From: a virus
Strand: one strand, 5' to 3'
DNA: 30,962 nt
Virus record (IMG/VR): IMGVR_UViG_3300008110_011197
Coordinates: 1 to 30,962 of that record
Shown here: positions 15,244-23,587 of the stretch, piece after piece
Numbering within the stretch: the stretch's first letter is position 1
Layout of the letters: each line of letters begins with the position of its first letter
Notes under the pieces: model-generated
Databases searched by the model: none
What the model saw: the letters and a program-made list of their open reading frames with translations, nothing else
Told to the model about the DNA's origin: nothing
Program-made: the position numbers and the translations under genes

Positions 15244-15876
15244 TTACTTATTACTATAATGTTTTTGTAAAATAGTATCCCAATGCTCTCTATCCTGTAG
15301 TTTTATATCTTCAAATTTACCTTCACCTATTGTTGATGACATCTCCGTTTGAACTGAAAAATTGTGTAGTACCCATTTTGGGTTTGAATTAATACGAACA
15401 ATCCAATCATCATTATACCAAATCCTCAACTCTTCCGGAATAGGCTGCCAATATTTTTTTTGTAACATAAAAAAAGATGCCCAACCCCAAGGTCTAGTTT
15501 GAACTAACGGTGCTATAAATGGCATTTCAGTATAATTATTATAATAGTTGCCCGTTGCTTGTCCGACTATACCCTCAACGTTATCTCCTACAAGTTGAAA
15601 TATAATTGGATTAAAATTAACATCATCGTTCACAACTGCTATGTATTCATTTTTAGAAAGTTCTACACCCAAATTCCAAGATGCTGCTATATATAAATTT
15701 TCCTTTGGTTGTACTAATTTTACTTTATCCAATGCTTCATAATATTCAAAGAATTTTCCTGAATTATCTATCAATATAATTTCATCCACATTTTCGGATG
15801 CAATCAAATCAGATAATAATTTGTGTATTCTTGGCGATTGCCATAAAGTTGGTATAATAACCGAATATTTGTTCAT
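15244..15876 (-). CDS. GT2-family glycosyltransferase
   Basis: A 210-residue GT2 enzyme. YSVIIPTLW (4-12) and EIILIDNSG (32-40) are the donor-binding strands, ENLYIAASWNLGVELS (59-74) the N-x-G helix, and VVNDDVNF (81-88) carries the metal-binding acidic motif. PWGWASFFML and WYNDDWIVRI fit the acceptor and catalytic-base regions (the ED/DD motif). It is a short, soluble single-domain form. ATG start; 10-base gap from the epimerase gene. Donor unknown. Confidence 0.85.
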   Translation of the reverse strand: MNKYSVIIPTLWQSPRIHKLLSDLIASENVDEIILIDNSGKFFEYYEALDKVKLVQPKENLYIAASWNLGVELSKNEYIAVVNDDVNFNPIIFQLVGDNVEGIVGQATGNYYNNYTEMPFIAPLVQTRPWGWASFFMLQKKYWQPIPEELRIWYNDDWIVRINSNPKWVLHNFSVQTEMSSTIGEGKFEDIKLQDREHWDTILQKHYSNK

Positions 15877-15886
15877 GATTTTCTTT

Positions 15887-16879
15887 TTATTTTTTCCAGA
15901 ATGAATAAATTCCCTTTTCTAATTCGTATGATGGCCATACAAATCTATCTCTCTTTGGTTGTTCTTTTGCCCACTCCCACATCTTGGTTAAACCATCTCT
16001 CAAAGATGTCGTATGTTTGAATCCCAAAATATTTACAGATTTTTCCCAGGTTGGTATGGAATGTTTAACTTCATGTCTAGCTTCCTTATACACAACTTCA
16101 CCTCCACCTATAACATCTCTCAATATTTTATTTGCATCATTAATTGACCACTCTTCCACACCACCAAGATTAATAATTTCTTTGGATGCGGTTGGTAATA
16201 TTGCGGATTTCCATAGTGGTTCGACTATATCATCTATATAACTAAACGCTCTTGTTTGTTCACCATCACCAAAAATAGTCATTGGTTCGGAGTTCATATG
16301 TTGATACATCCAAATACCCAATACGTTTCTGTACTTATCCCAAATATTTTGGTTTCTACCATATACGTTATGTGGTCGTATGATACACCAATCTAAACCA
16401 TGTTGTTCACCGGCAATTTGAATATCCATTTCACATGCATATTTAGCCACTCCGTATGGATCTATAGGCCTTTGCTGCTGTACTTCATCAAACATTCCCC
16501 CTTCACCATGTCCATAAACTGCGAGTGTAGATGTAAATACTAATCTTTTTACATCATATTTTATGCATTGATTTATTATTCTAGTTGTTGCAATTAAATT
16601 ATTTTCATAATTATATTGCCTAATAAATGGTGATAACCCCTCCGCTGCGTATGCGGCAAAATGAAATACATAATCAAATTTATGGCTTGCGAAACAATTT
16701 TCGATTGGATGTTTAACCAAATCCATTTGCCACAATTGTACCTTTGGATTTATGTTTTCCTTATATCCACCACTTAAATCATCTATACCGACAACTTCGG
16801 CGTTTGGTATATTTTCAATAATATAATCTGCAAGTCTACTTCCCAATAATCCTGCAACTCCTGTTATGAGTATTTTCAT
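15887..16879 (-). CDS. NAD-dependent nucleotide-sugar epimerase/dehydratase (SDR)
   Basis: A 330-residue extended SDR enzyme acting on an NDP-sugar in the cytoplasm. GVAGLLG (7-13) is the NAD-binding GxxGxxG, VVGIDDLSGG gives the adenine-ribose acidic site, FHFAAYAAEG the cofactor loop, FTSTLAVYG with Thr118 and the YGVAK pair Tyr142/Lys146 form the catalytic core. IRPHNVYG and GDGEQTRAFSYIDD are standard epimerase motifs. It is closest in feel to UDP-glucose/glucuronate 4-epimerases, but 4,6-dehydratases share these motifs. It supplies an activated sugar for the neighbouring transferases. ATGA junction with the downstream stop of the methyltransferase gene. Confidence 0.9.
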   Translation of the reverse strand: MKILITGVAGLLGSRLADYIIENIPNAEVVGIDDLSGGYKENINPKVQLWQMDLVKHPIENCFASHKFDYVFHFAAYAAEGLSPFIRQYNYENNLIATTRIINQCIKYDVKRLVFTSTLAVYGHGEGGMFDEVQQQRPIDPYGVAKYACEMDIQIAGEQHGLDWCIIRPHNVYGRNQNIWDKYRNVLGIWMYQHMNSEPMTIFGDGEQTRAFSYIDDIVEPLWKSAILPTASKEIINLGGVEEWSINDANKILRDVIGGGEVVYKEARHEVKHSIPTWEKSVNILGFKHTTSLRDGLTKMWEWAKEQPKRDRFVWPSYELEKGIYSFWKK

Positions 16880-17475
16880 ATTTTATGTTTTTTTAAAAAT
16901 TCTTCTACAGATATTATGTTCATAAGATTCCACTTATTCAAGTTATAATATGCATAATTTAAATAATTATCATTAGTAATATGTGGTATGTTTGTTCCTC
17001 TTTTAATTATTCCGCATCCTAAATCCGTATCTACTACCTCTATATCCAAATCAATTCTTTCAACTCTTAATTTTGCAATTGCTTTCCAAACATCACCCGT
17101 CCACACACCACCATGATCATCTCTCTGTTGCATATGTTCCGATGTTGGTAAACAATCGTGGCACACAATAGAACCTCTTTCTGTCAAATGGTTTAACGAA
17201 TTTTCAATATCTTTTAGTACTTGATCATTATGGTGTAATCCATCTATAAAAATGATATCAAATTTTATATCGTTGGATATTGATTCAAAATACTCATCCG
17301 ATGTTCCGATGAATGTGACTTCTCCTTTTGGAAAGGGATCAATAGAAACCTTATCTTGTATATTGATTTTATCAAAATTACTTGTTGGGTCTTGTGTTCC
17401 AACTTCTAAATAAGATTTATAATTATTTTTACTTATTAGAATATTAATTAAATCCCATCGATTTAAATACATCAT
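16876..17475 (-). CDS. Class I SAM-dependent methyltransferase
   Basis: A 199-residue small methyltransferase of the methyltransferase_24 type. Motif I is YLEVGTQ (about 22-28), the acidic loop VSIDPFP follows, and DIIFIDGLHHNDQVLKDIE (about 73-91) plus GSIVCHDCLP are the diagnostic FIDG.H and HDCxP motifs of this group, often linked to sugars or acidic metabolites. The ATG at 17475 is directly followed by another ATG at 17472; either gives about a 30-base overlap with the upstream transferase. Probably modifies a cassette sugar; the substrate is not visible. Confidence 0.8.
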   Translation of the reverse strand: MMYLNRWDLINILISKNNYKSYLEVGTQDPTSNFDKINIQDKVSIDPFPKGEVTFIGTSDEYFESISNDIKFDIIFIDGLHHNDQVLKDIENSLNHLTERGSIVCHDCLPTSEHMQQRDDHGGVWTGDVWKAIAKLRVERIDLDIEVVDTDLGCGIIKRGTNIPHITNDNYLNYAYYNLNKWNLMNIISVEEFLKKHKI

Positions 17476-18340
17476 ATTTGTTTATTAAATTGTTTACTAC
17501 TTGTTTTTGTGTGTAATTATTTATTACTTTTTGATAACCACTAAATGCTATTTTTTCTCTTTCCTTTTCATTTTCATTATAATAATTTATTTTTTCAATA
17601 CAATCAAACATATCATTATAAAAAACAATATCCGTTCCATCTATAAACATTTCATGCAAGCGTTTACTATCATTCAATCTATCGGTTATGATAAGTTTAC
17701 CACATGCCATTCCCTCAAATATTCTGCGGGTGATTTCACCCCATCTACTATTTTGAACAACCATCAATCCTTTATTTAAAAATTCAGTATGTTCAATGCC
17801 AACCATTCCATTTTTATTACCAATAGCTCCCTCTGCCCAATTTGTAAGATAATCTAAAAATCCTGAATTACCAAATCCTCGCGTTGTAACAGCAACGTAT
17901 TCTGGCGATAGATTCATTGGATATTGTATTGATGTATCTGCAAAGTGCGTAACCCATTCTACATTTGTTCCAATTTCTTTATATTTTAAATAAGAATCAT
18001 AATCAGGAGTAATGGTATAATGAAATTTATTTGCTTTTGGTGAATTTCTTTCCCAGTTTTGTGGGTCATCACCACTTTCTTGTATCCAAAATGCATCTAC
18101 ATATTTTTTATCAAGAAACGGTGAATCAAATCTTCCCCAATCCATAAATAAAACAATATCGGTTTTTGGATTTGATTCTATCCACTCCTTAAGTTTAGTG
18201 TCAGAATATATTCCCGATTTATTACTACCAATTGATACTATATCCGTTTCCCAACCACATGCTTTAAATTCATTTACCAATGACATCGGTGTGGACCAAA
18301 TTTCATCAGGCTCATATGCGTATATAAATGTTATTTTCAT
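17444..18340 (-). CDS. GT-B glycosyltransferase, CgeB-like
   Basis: A 298-residue GT-B-type transferase. The N-terminal Rossmann half (KITFIYAYEPDE, TDIVLFMDWG, FWIQESGDDPQNW) and the short C-terminal half with RRIFEGMACGKLIITDRL (about 209-226) and the DGTDIVFYND segment are typical of the CgeB/GT1-4-like proteins, in which the E in FEGMACG contacts the donor. It lacks a membrane segment. It connects by ATGA to the upstream GT2 gene and overlaps the methyltransferase by about 30 bases, so the trio is likely coupled. Donor unknown. Confidence 0.8.
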   Translation of the reverse strand: MKITFIYAYEPDEIWSTPMSLVNEFKACGWETDIVSIGSNKSGIYSDTKLKEWIESNPKTDIVLFMDWGRFDSPFLDKKYVDAFWIQESGDDPQNWERNSPKANKFHYTITPDYDSYLKYKEIGTNVEWVTHFADTSIQYPMNLSPEYVAVTTRGFGNSGFLDYLTNWAEGAIGNKNGMVGIEHTEFLNKGLMVVQNSRWGEITRRIFEGMACGKLIITDRLNDSKRLHEMFIDGTDIVFYNDMFDCIEKINYYNENEKEREKIAFSGYQKVINNYTQKQVVNNLINKYDVFKSMGFN

Positions 18341-18960
18341 AAAGTATCGTAGTAGTTATTTTGCTTTTCTTGTCTTTCAATTGTTTTTGGATGCCTAATA
18401 CAATAAACCTCATCGGCTGGGAATGATGTGTAATTTTCAAATCCAACTATTCTTTCATGTACTTTATTTACCCATCCAATTTTTTCTGACTTTTTATAAA
18501 TACGAGTTTGAACATCTGGGAAATTTACCCAACCTTTTTCGTTTACGTTCCATCCCCATTTTTGAATATGTGTTTTGGTTAATCCATCAACTGTGTTTAT
18601 ACGTGGGACTACAATCAAATCTTTATCAGTATTGTTATCTAAAATATCCTCCAAATTAACAATAAGATTTGGATCCAAATATTCATCGGCATCCAATTGA
18701 AATATCCATTCACCTTCACATTGTGAATTTAATAAATTTTTCCATTGAGCAAAATCATTATCAAATTCGGATTCTATTAATGTAATCTTGTCTGCGTTTG
18801 CCTGTAGTTCCAGATATTCAACCATTTCAATAGGTGCTTTTGGTGTATCTAATAAAACTACAATTTCAGAGTTTTCACCCTTATAATTTAGTAATTGTGT
18901 GACCAATCTAATAATCTCTTCATGCTCATTACAAGCTGTAATTGCGTAACTTAATTTCAT
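18337..18960 (-). CDS. GT2-family glycosyltransferase
   Basis: A 207-residue GT2 enzyme of the WaaE/KdtX type. LSYAITACNEHEE (3-15) replaces the usual VxIxxxNEE start, and FQLDADEYLDP (88-97) carries the metal-binding DAD motif. INTVDGLTK, FPDVQTRIYKK and KVHERIVGF are the acceptor-side segments seen in LPS-core beta-1,4-glucosyltransferase relatives. I chose the ATG at 18960, one base after the upstream stop; the open frame extends to a GTG (18990) inside the previous gene. Soluble and complete. Confidence 0.85.
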   Translation of the reverse strand: MKLSYAITACNEHEEIIRLVTQLLNYKGENSEIVVLLDTPKAPIEMVEYLELQANADKITLIESEFDNDFAQWKNLLNSQCEGEWIFQLDADEYLDPNLIVNLEDILDNNTDKDLIVVPRINTVDGLTKTHIQKWGWNVNEKGWVNFPDVQTRIYKKSEKIGWVNKVHERIVGFENYTSFPADEVYCIRHPKTIERQEKQNNYYDTL

Positions 18961-18961
18961 A

Positions 18962-19234
18962 TTAACTATTTGTATAATGCCAACTACCACTCTGTGGATT
19001 CACATATGTAGTTGATGTATTTAGGTTTGGTATATTTAAAATACCTGTTGTTCCAGGTGTAACGTTCACCGTTCCAAATCCACCTATTCCGATAGGAGTG
19101 CCAATTGGTTTTTGTTCATCTGTAACCTTTTCCAATTCCTCTTTAATTCTATCCCATTGTTTTGGGGTTGCGGTGTAATCATTACATGCTTCCATAAACC
19201 CCTTCATCCATATAACAAATTCTTTTGATGTCAT
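18962..19234 (-). CDS. Small phage protein, EFVIWMKGF family
   Basis: A 90-residue protein. Its N-terminal 35 residues (SKEFVIWMKGFMEAC...TPKQWDRIKEEL) match a short helical domain common in phage genomes, with the pattern xFxxWLxGFxE...LTxxQWxxIKxxL. The rest (40-90) is G/T/N-rich and probably flexible, with a GIGGFGTVNVTPG stretch. Function unknown. It is not a sugar enzyme and, with the next gene, marks a non-glycan insertion in the cassette. Confidence 0.7.
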   Translation of the reverse strand: MTSKEFVIWMKGFMEACNDYTATPKQWDRIKEELEKVTDEQKPIGTPIGIGGFGTVNVTPGTTGILNIPNLNTSTTYVNPQSGSWHYTNS

Positions 19235-19237
19235 ATC

Positions 19238-19711
19238 TTATTGATTTCTTTTTTGTGATTTTGTATCTATTCCTGTTACGTTTTTGTTTTTTGGAGTAAT
19301 TTCATTTACATCCATCGTTAACTCAACAACTTTATTTAATCCGCTCATTTTATAAGTTCTATAAGATTCATTTGTAATCGTTGGTACTTTGCTAACAACT
19401 TTTTCGTATATCTGCTTTGCACCACCTCTCATTTGTAATTTTTCGGTTTCTTCGTTTACAAATTTACCAAAAAATCTTTTTATAACATTTGGATTTACAT
19501 TGGATACTTTTACACAATGTATTATATCTTTTGCTTTCGATACAAACAATGTAAATACTATTGGGGCAGTTGTTTCTGTAAACTTCTTTTTATCTCCATC
19601 AATATAAGCGTATTCTTTTATTAGATAAAACTTGCCCCTTACCATTTTTTCAGGAACAATTACATTTCTATCATCTATAAATTTTCTATATATTGGATTG
19701 TAATTAGACAT
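19238..19711 (-). CDS. Hypothetical T4-like phage protein
   Basis: A 157-residue protein without a recognised domain. It begins SNYNPIYRKFI and has a beta-rich core: RGKFYLIKEYAYIDG, APIVFTLFVSKAKDIIHCVKV, then NPNVIKRFFGKFV. The layout (a GKFY strand, an acidic turn, a P-I-V-F strand and an N..L/V..R segment) recalls small T4-like phage proteins that I cannot name. The basic tail ends SQKRNQ. ATG start 3 bases after the preceding stop. Virion or DNA-packaging roles are possible; I do not assert one. Confidence 0.55.
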   Translation of the reverse strand: MSNYNPIYRKFIDDRNVIVPEKMVRGKFYLIKEYAYIDGDKKKFTETTAPIVFTLFVSKAKDIIHCVKVSNVNPNVIKRFFGKFVNEETEKLQMRGGAKQIYEKVVSKVPTITNESYRTYKMSGLNKVVELTMDVNEITPKNKNVTGIDTKSQKRNQ

Positions 19712-19714
19712 TTT

Positions 19715-20983
19715 TTACTTTAACATTTTTAGTTTAGGTAATTCTAATTTTTGAAATTTAGGTTGTATTTTATTATACACATTATAATGATTCAAAATAG
19801 TATCAAATAATTTAGTCATTTTTTCTAAACTAAAATTTTGCTTATTTTGTTTACCTAATTGATATGCGGCGATTTTATACTTATCATAGTTTTTATAAAC
19901 ATCTTTCATTTTAACCAATGCATTTGAAATATTTACGGTGAACCATTGTGCTTCCTTCAACAGGAACTGGTCTGCAGCGGATTCATGAACATTTTTAAGT
20001 TCTCCATCCAATAGTATTGCACCACCTCCTTTCAAAAAATCCAGGTGGCCGCTCCAATTACTTACTAATATTGGTTTGCCTGTTAAACTGAATTCTAATA
20101 ATGGTCTACCAAATCCCTCACCCTTTGTAAAGTTTAACATTGCTTTTACTTTTGGATGTTCATATAATCCATTCATTTCGGATTGAGTCAAATCTCCATG
20201 CAACAGATATACAGGAACTTTACCATAATCTTTATCCAATGCTTCTCTTATTTTTTTAACTATTTCTTCCCTACCCATAACACCAAATCCTGCACTAGAT
20301 GTTTTCAAAATCAATGCTGGTTTTACTTTCTCATTTTTGAAAGCGGTTGCAAATGCTTTAATCATCATGCCCACATTCTTTCTATCCTCACCTAAATTTC
20401 CACGCAACCAATGTCCTACAAATAGGAATGCAAAATCTTCTTTAACCGATTCCAATTCGGTAATATGTGCAACATATTCTGTTCCAAAATCATTTTCATC
20501 AAATCCTTCGAACAAAATCTGAATAGGTTTTTCAACCTTGTGTTGTTTTATAAGTTGTCCGGTCTGATTATCTGCTTCGTTAAACATTGTAGATGCAAGA
20601 ATATTTTTAGAATGCTCCGATGGAACTATTATCAAATCCATTCGATTGCAGCCACCTACCCATTCAAATGCACAATGTGTAGTTTCTATACCAGCGGTGA
20701 TTCCTATGTTATAGTGCCCCATTGGTTGAAATTCATTCGGTACTGTCACCTGCATGTATATGTCCGGTTTTTCCGTTATCTGTGGGATTATCCTATCTAC
20801 AACCCATTTGTGGAATGGCTTATCGTAATTAAGAGCATCCATTGGAGTTTGCCCCCATCTTGTACTAATTACTTTAACTTCGAACTTGTCTAATTTATAC
20901 AATGAATGTAATAAATCTCTACTATGATCTCCATATCCACTTCTTGTAGATACTGGAGCTTGAAATATTAATGTTGGTTTCAT
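19715..20983 (-). CDS. GT-B glycosyltransferase (GT4-like)
   Basis: A 422-residue GT-B transferase. The N-terminal half includes STRSGYGDHSRDLL (12-25), the flexible acceptor loop typical of GT4, and IGITAGIETT. VPSEHSKNIL marks the domain junction. The C-terminal donor domain has FLFVGHWL, a RKNVGMMIKAF helix, and GEGFGRPLLEFSLTGKPIL (about 296-314), the E-x7-E motif (EGFGRPLLE) that binds the nucleotide sugar. The tail is basic. Intact; its ATG overlaps the stop of the broken transferase (ATGA). Confidence 0.85.
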   Translation of the reverse strand: MKPTLIFQAPVSTRSGYGDHSRDLLHSLYKLDKFEVKVISTRWGQTPMDALNYDKPFHKWVVDRIIPQITEKPDIYMQVTVPNEFQPMGHYNIGITAGIETTHCAFEWVGGCNRMDLIIVPSEHSKNILASTMFNEADNQTGQLIKQHKVEKPIQILFEGFDENDFGTEYVAHITELESVKEDFAFLFVGHWLRGNLGEDRKNVGMMIKAFATAFKNEKVKPALILKTSSAGFGVMGREEIVKKIREALDKDYGKVPVYLLHGDLTQSEMNGLYEHPKVKAMLNFTKGEGFGRPLLEFSLTGKPILVSNWSGHLDFLKGGGAILLDGELKNVHESAADQFLLKEAQWFTVNISNALVKMKDVYKNYDKYKIAAYQLGKQNKQNFSLEKMTKLFDTILNHYNVYNKIQPKFQKLELPKLKMLK

Positions 20984-21933
20984 ATTGTAACTAATTGATA
21001 TTTTTTACGTGGTTTCCAATTTTCTAATGCAGTTTCCATTCCTTCTACTAATGTTTTACACATATTATCTCTACTCAATCCACCTTCTTCCATAAAATGC
21101 GTTCTACCTTTCAATCCCATTTCTTTTCTTTTTTCTCTTCCCATATCATACCATTCTTTAATCAATGGTGCTACATCTGCAAAATCAACTCTATCATCAA
21201 AAATGTATGGTGTAGGAACTGAACCTGTTGTTGACCGAACTGGCCAAATTGGTTTTACCCAATCTCCCCATATAACACTTTCTTTTTTACTTTTATCATG
21301 CAAAGACCCTATTTTAACATAATCTTCGGCGGTTAAAAGTTTTTCAGTTTTTTTATCTCTGAATCCACATTGGTCTTGTAATCCACCTGTGACATTTACA
21401 ATGATAGGTGTTCCTGCCATAACGGATTCCGCAGTTGCCAATCCAAACCCCTCATTAGATGCTATATTTATAGTAACATCTGCGATATTATACAAATAGT
21501 TTAATTCCTTTTCTGTATATCTATTTGATGCGAATATAATCTTTGCATCCGGCATCAAGTGTTCTGCTGTTTTTGGTAAATCCGTTCCATGTTCTTCAAC
21601 AGGAGTAGTGTGCATTAATAAACAAACTTTATCTTGTTTATCCTCTGGTAAACTTTTTCTAAAAGATTCGAATGCCAACATTACATCTATTGGTTGCTTT
21701 CTTCTAATATTTCGGTTACTCCAATATAGAACAAACTCATACTCTTTATCACCAAATATTGTCTTTTTAAAATCTTCAGGAACTTCTACAGGTGCGTAAT
21801 CATCGGTATTAATACCATGTGGTACATAACTGACTTGCCAATCTTCTAATTTGTTCCAGTATTTTTCTTTATCCCAGCTCAATCTCATATAACCAAATCC
21901 AATATCTCGGGTCGGTAAAATGTAGAATAGCAT
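20980..21933 (-). CDS. GT-B glycosyltransferase, C-terminal fragment of a broken gene
   Basis: A 317-residue frame holding the C-terminal donor domain of a GT-B enzyme: WQVSYVPHGIN at the interdomain junction, FVLYWSNRNIRRKQPIDVML, and EGFGLATAESVMAGTPIIV (E-x7-E). The first 22 residues (MLFYILPTRDIG...) are an out-of-frame reading of the N-terminal piece encoded at 21869-22210; meaningful sequence begins at SWDKEKYW. The frame differs by one base from the upstream piece. An ATG exists (21933, and again at 21888), so this half could be translated by reinitiation, but alone it would lack the acceptor domain. Probably inactive. Confidence 0.75.
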   Translation of the reverse strand: MLFYILPTRDIGFGYMRLSWDKEKYWNKLEDWQVSYVPHGINTDDYAPVEVPEDFKKTIFGDKEYEFVLYWSNRNIRRKQPIDVMLAFESFRKSLPEDKQDKVCLLMHTTPVEEHGTDLPKTAEHLMPDAKIIFASNRYTEKELNYLYNIADVTINIASNEGFGLATAESVMAGTPIIVNVTGGLQDQCGFRDKKTEKLLTAEDYVKIGSLHDKSKKESVIWGDWVKPIWPVRSTTGSVPTPYIFDDRVDFADVAPLIKEWYDMGREKRKEMGLKGRTHFMEEGGLSRDNMCKTLVEGMETALENWKPRKKYQLVTI

Positions 21934-22210
21934 CGGGTCTTTCCGTCATAATCAATTGTCTGATAATATCAGGATTACCATATCCATCAAATGGAATGAT
22001 TCTAACGGATGCATCTGCAACTCCGGTTCTCGCCCTAACATCTTCACTTAAGTCTAAAATTTTTCCGTTTTCAGGATGCTTTATTGCTGCACCTAACTGC
22101 AACCAATCATACTTGTCTACTGTTCCTAAAACTAATTGTTTTGAAACATTGGCTATACCACTAGCCATTCTTAAATCATCTGATAGTAACAGAATTTTCT
22201 TTTTTGCCAT
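21869..22210 (-). CDS. GT-B glycosyltransferase, N-terminal fragment of a broken gene
   Basis: A 113-residue frame encoding the first part of a GT-B acceptor domain: KKILLLSDDLRMASGIANVSKQLV (3-26), then AIKHPENGK and AILHFTDPRYWIWLYEIE, ending LG and TAA. GT-B N-terminal domains are usually 170-200 residues, and here the frame resumes in the next gene at the interdomain junction, so roughly 50-60 residues seem missing as well as one base of frame. This points to an internal deletion with a frameshift. ATG start with an A-rich leader (AAATTAAGTTATG). Probably a pseudogene piece. Confidence 0.75.
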   Translation of the reverse strand: MAKKKILLLSDDLRMASGIANVSKQLVLGTVDKYDWLQLGAAIKHPENGKILDLSEDVRARTGVADASVRIIPFDGYGNPDIIRQLIMTERPDAILHFTDPRYWIWLYEIELG

Positions 22211-22239
22211 AACTTAATTTAAAATATATATTGTTTTAT

Positions 22240-23103
22240 TTAAATTTTTCCATCACAATGTTTACCAAAAAATTCACACCAATCGCAAAGTTTCGATGGT
22301 TTTTTTGAGTATGTAATATCATTACGATAATTACCATCAGTATCAAAAACACTATCTACAAACTCTTTAAATCCACTCCAAGCCTTATTGACGGATGGTT
22401 TACCATTTGCAGGAACATGCCTACTGATTCTATGTGTTGGAATATCTTCTTTTATCTCAACCTTTCTTTTTAATATGATAAATTCAACATCAATCATATC
22501 TTCGGATATACCAATTAATTCTGCATAGAATTTTTTGTATAAAAGGATTTGTGCGTTTTTTACAGGATCTTTTTTCTGATACTTACTCCATCCTCTAGTT
22601 GAGGTTTTGAAGTCCATTATTTTAATTCGATTTGTGTATGTATCTTTTACTATCAAATCTATAAACCCTAAAAAATTTACGTTATCCGATATTTTTGTAT
22701 TTATTGGTTGTTCTATTGCAACCAATTCATCGTGCTTCAAAGAAAAGAACTTATTAAAGTTTTTAGATTTTTGAAACCAATCCAAAAGGATATTTCCATC
22801 TTCTAAAAACTCAATAAGTTCTTCTTTTGTACAAATATCAACTTCACCATTATTCGATTCTTTTATATACAATTGCCGCATTCTTTCTTTTAAGAAGTGC
22901 TTCAAATCTATACTCTTATCTGCCTGCGATTTTGAAATTCTCAAACATATTTTTAAATACTCTTGCAATGTTTCATGCATTGCTGTTCCGAATACTGAAT
23001 GTATATTTGATGTCGATTGGGATAATCCATCTATGTATGCTAATTTGTATTGCTGTGCGCATGTGCTCCACATACTATATTGCGAAAATGATACTCTTGC
23101 CAT
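22240..23103 (-). CDS. PD-(D/E)XK nuclease with Fe-S cysteines (Cas4/RecB-like)
   Basis: A 287-residue exonuclease-type protein. SFSQYSMWSTC (5-15) opens it and FGTAMHETLQEYL carries the conserved GxxxH helix. GFIDLIV (PD motif Asp) and IKIMDFKTS (DxK) form the catalytic core. Cys15 with Cys273, Cys276 and Cys283 near the C-terminus gives the four-cysteine pattern of the 4Fe-4S cluster in Cas4/AddB relatives. By family it degrades DNA ends and may serve replication or recombination, or recycle host DNA. It follows gene 62 and has its own promoter candidate, placed so close that the ATG could be the transcript's first codon. No cas genes are nearby, so not CRISPR. Confidence 0.85.
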   Translation of the reverse strand: MARVSFSQYSMWSTCAQQYKLAYIDGLSQSTSNIHSVFGTAMHETLQEYLKICLRISKSQADKSIDLKHFLKERMRQLYIKESNNGEVDICTKEELIEFLEDGNILLDWFQKSKNFNKFFSLKHDELVAIEQPINTKISDNVNFLGFIDLIVKDTYTNRIKIMDFKTSTRGWSKYQKKDPVKNAQILLYKKFYAELIGISEDMIDVEFIILKRKVEIKEDIPTHRISRHVPANGKPSVNKAWSGFKEFVDSVFDTDGNYRNDITYSKKPSKLCDWCEFFGKHCDGKI

Positions 23104-23107
23104 ATAT

Positions 23108-23138
23108 GTAATATAACTAAATTTTTTGGATTTATCAA
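23108..23138 (-). promoter_or_regulatory. Promoter candidate, leaderless arrangement
   Basis: On the minus strand TTTG ending at 23136 lies 20 bases before TATATTAC (23115-23108), only 4 bases ahead of the nuclease ATG. The 26-base block 23101-23126 is nearly identical (about 23 of 26) to 29960-29985 in front of the DruA-like gene, the start codon included. It overlaps the last codons of gene 62. Confidence 0.5.
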
Positions 23139-23587
23139 ATTTTTAATTTCAATTTAGTTATTTGCTTTTTATCAGTACCATATTTTTCACAAACATACTT
23201 CATATGTTCTCTACCTTCTCTTGTAGAGTATAAAACTTCAATATAATCAAATGCTTCCTTTTCGGAACATTGAAACTCCGTTTTAATTAGATTAATTAAA
23301 AATTCTTCATACTTATCCGATGCTTTACCTTTGATATATTTTAAAAAGTATTTTCCTTTTGGAATAACACTTATATATAACTTGTACATTTCCTTTGGTT
23401 GTAAAGTTTGCGTCAAAGGTAGTAGGGTTGCAATTAATTCAACCCACTCTGGTTTCATAGAAAGAAAACGATTAATCATAAAATTACTCCATGATTTCAA
23501 ATCTTCATCCGAAAGTTTATCAAAATAATTCGGGTCTTGTTCGGATGTTATTGCGTTGATATGGTCAAATATTTTTTTTGCAGCCAT
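23135..23587 (-). CDS. 62: Clamp loader small subunit
   Basis: A 150-residue T4 gp62-type protein, part of the gp44/62 ATPase that loads the sliding clamp at primer ends. WSNFMINRFLSM (about 33-44) is the strongest marker, followed by ELIATLLPL, the PKEMYKLYISVIPKGKYFLKYIK block and a YEEFLINLIK...CSEKEAFDYIEVL helix, all in the usual order. It is shorter than T4 gp62 (187), like marine T4-like versions. It joins the zinc-ribbon gene by a TAATG junction, one gene away from 44. No ATPase motif, as expected. Confidence 0.85.
   Translation of the reverse strand: MAAKKIFDHINAITSEQDPNYFDKLSDEDLKSWSNFMINRFLSMKPEWVELIATLLPLTQTLQPKEMYKLYISVIPKGKYFLKYIKGKASDKYEEFLINLIKTEFQCSEKEAFDYIEVLYSTREGREHMKYVCEKYGTDKKQITKLKLKI

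Noticed and set aside
20465-20893. Plus-strand open frame of 142 codons
   Set aside because: It is antisense to a well-supported GT-B gene, has a Cys/Tyr/Phe-rich composition typical of reverse readings, and matches no family.
22217-22230. Promoter in front of the broken GT-B gene (TATATTTT)
   Set aside because: The -7-like box is present but the nearest TTG is about 27 bases away, outside the spacing of the other sites.
22240-23103. Cas4 of a phage CRISPR system
   Set aside because: The Fe-S nuclease pattern fits Cas4/RecB broadly, but no other cas gene or repeat array is in the window.
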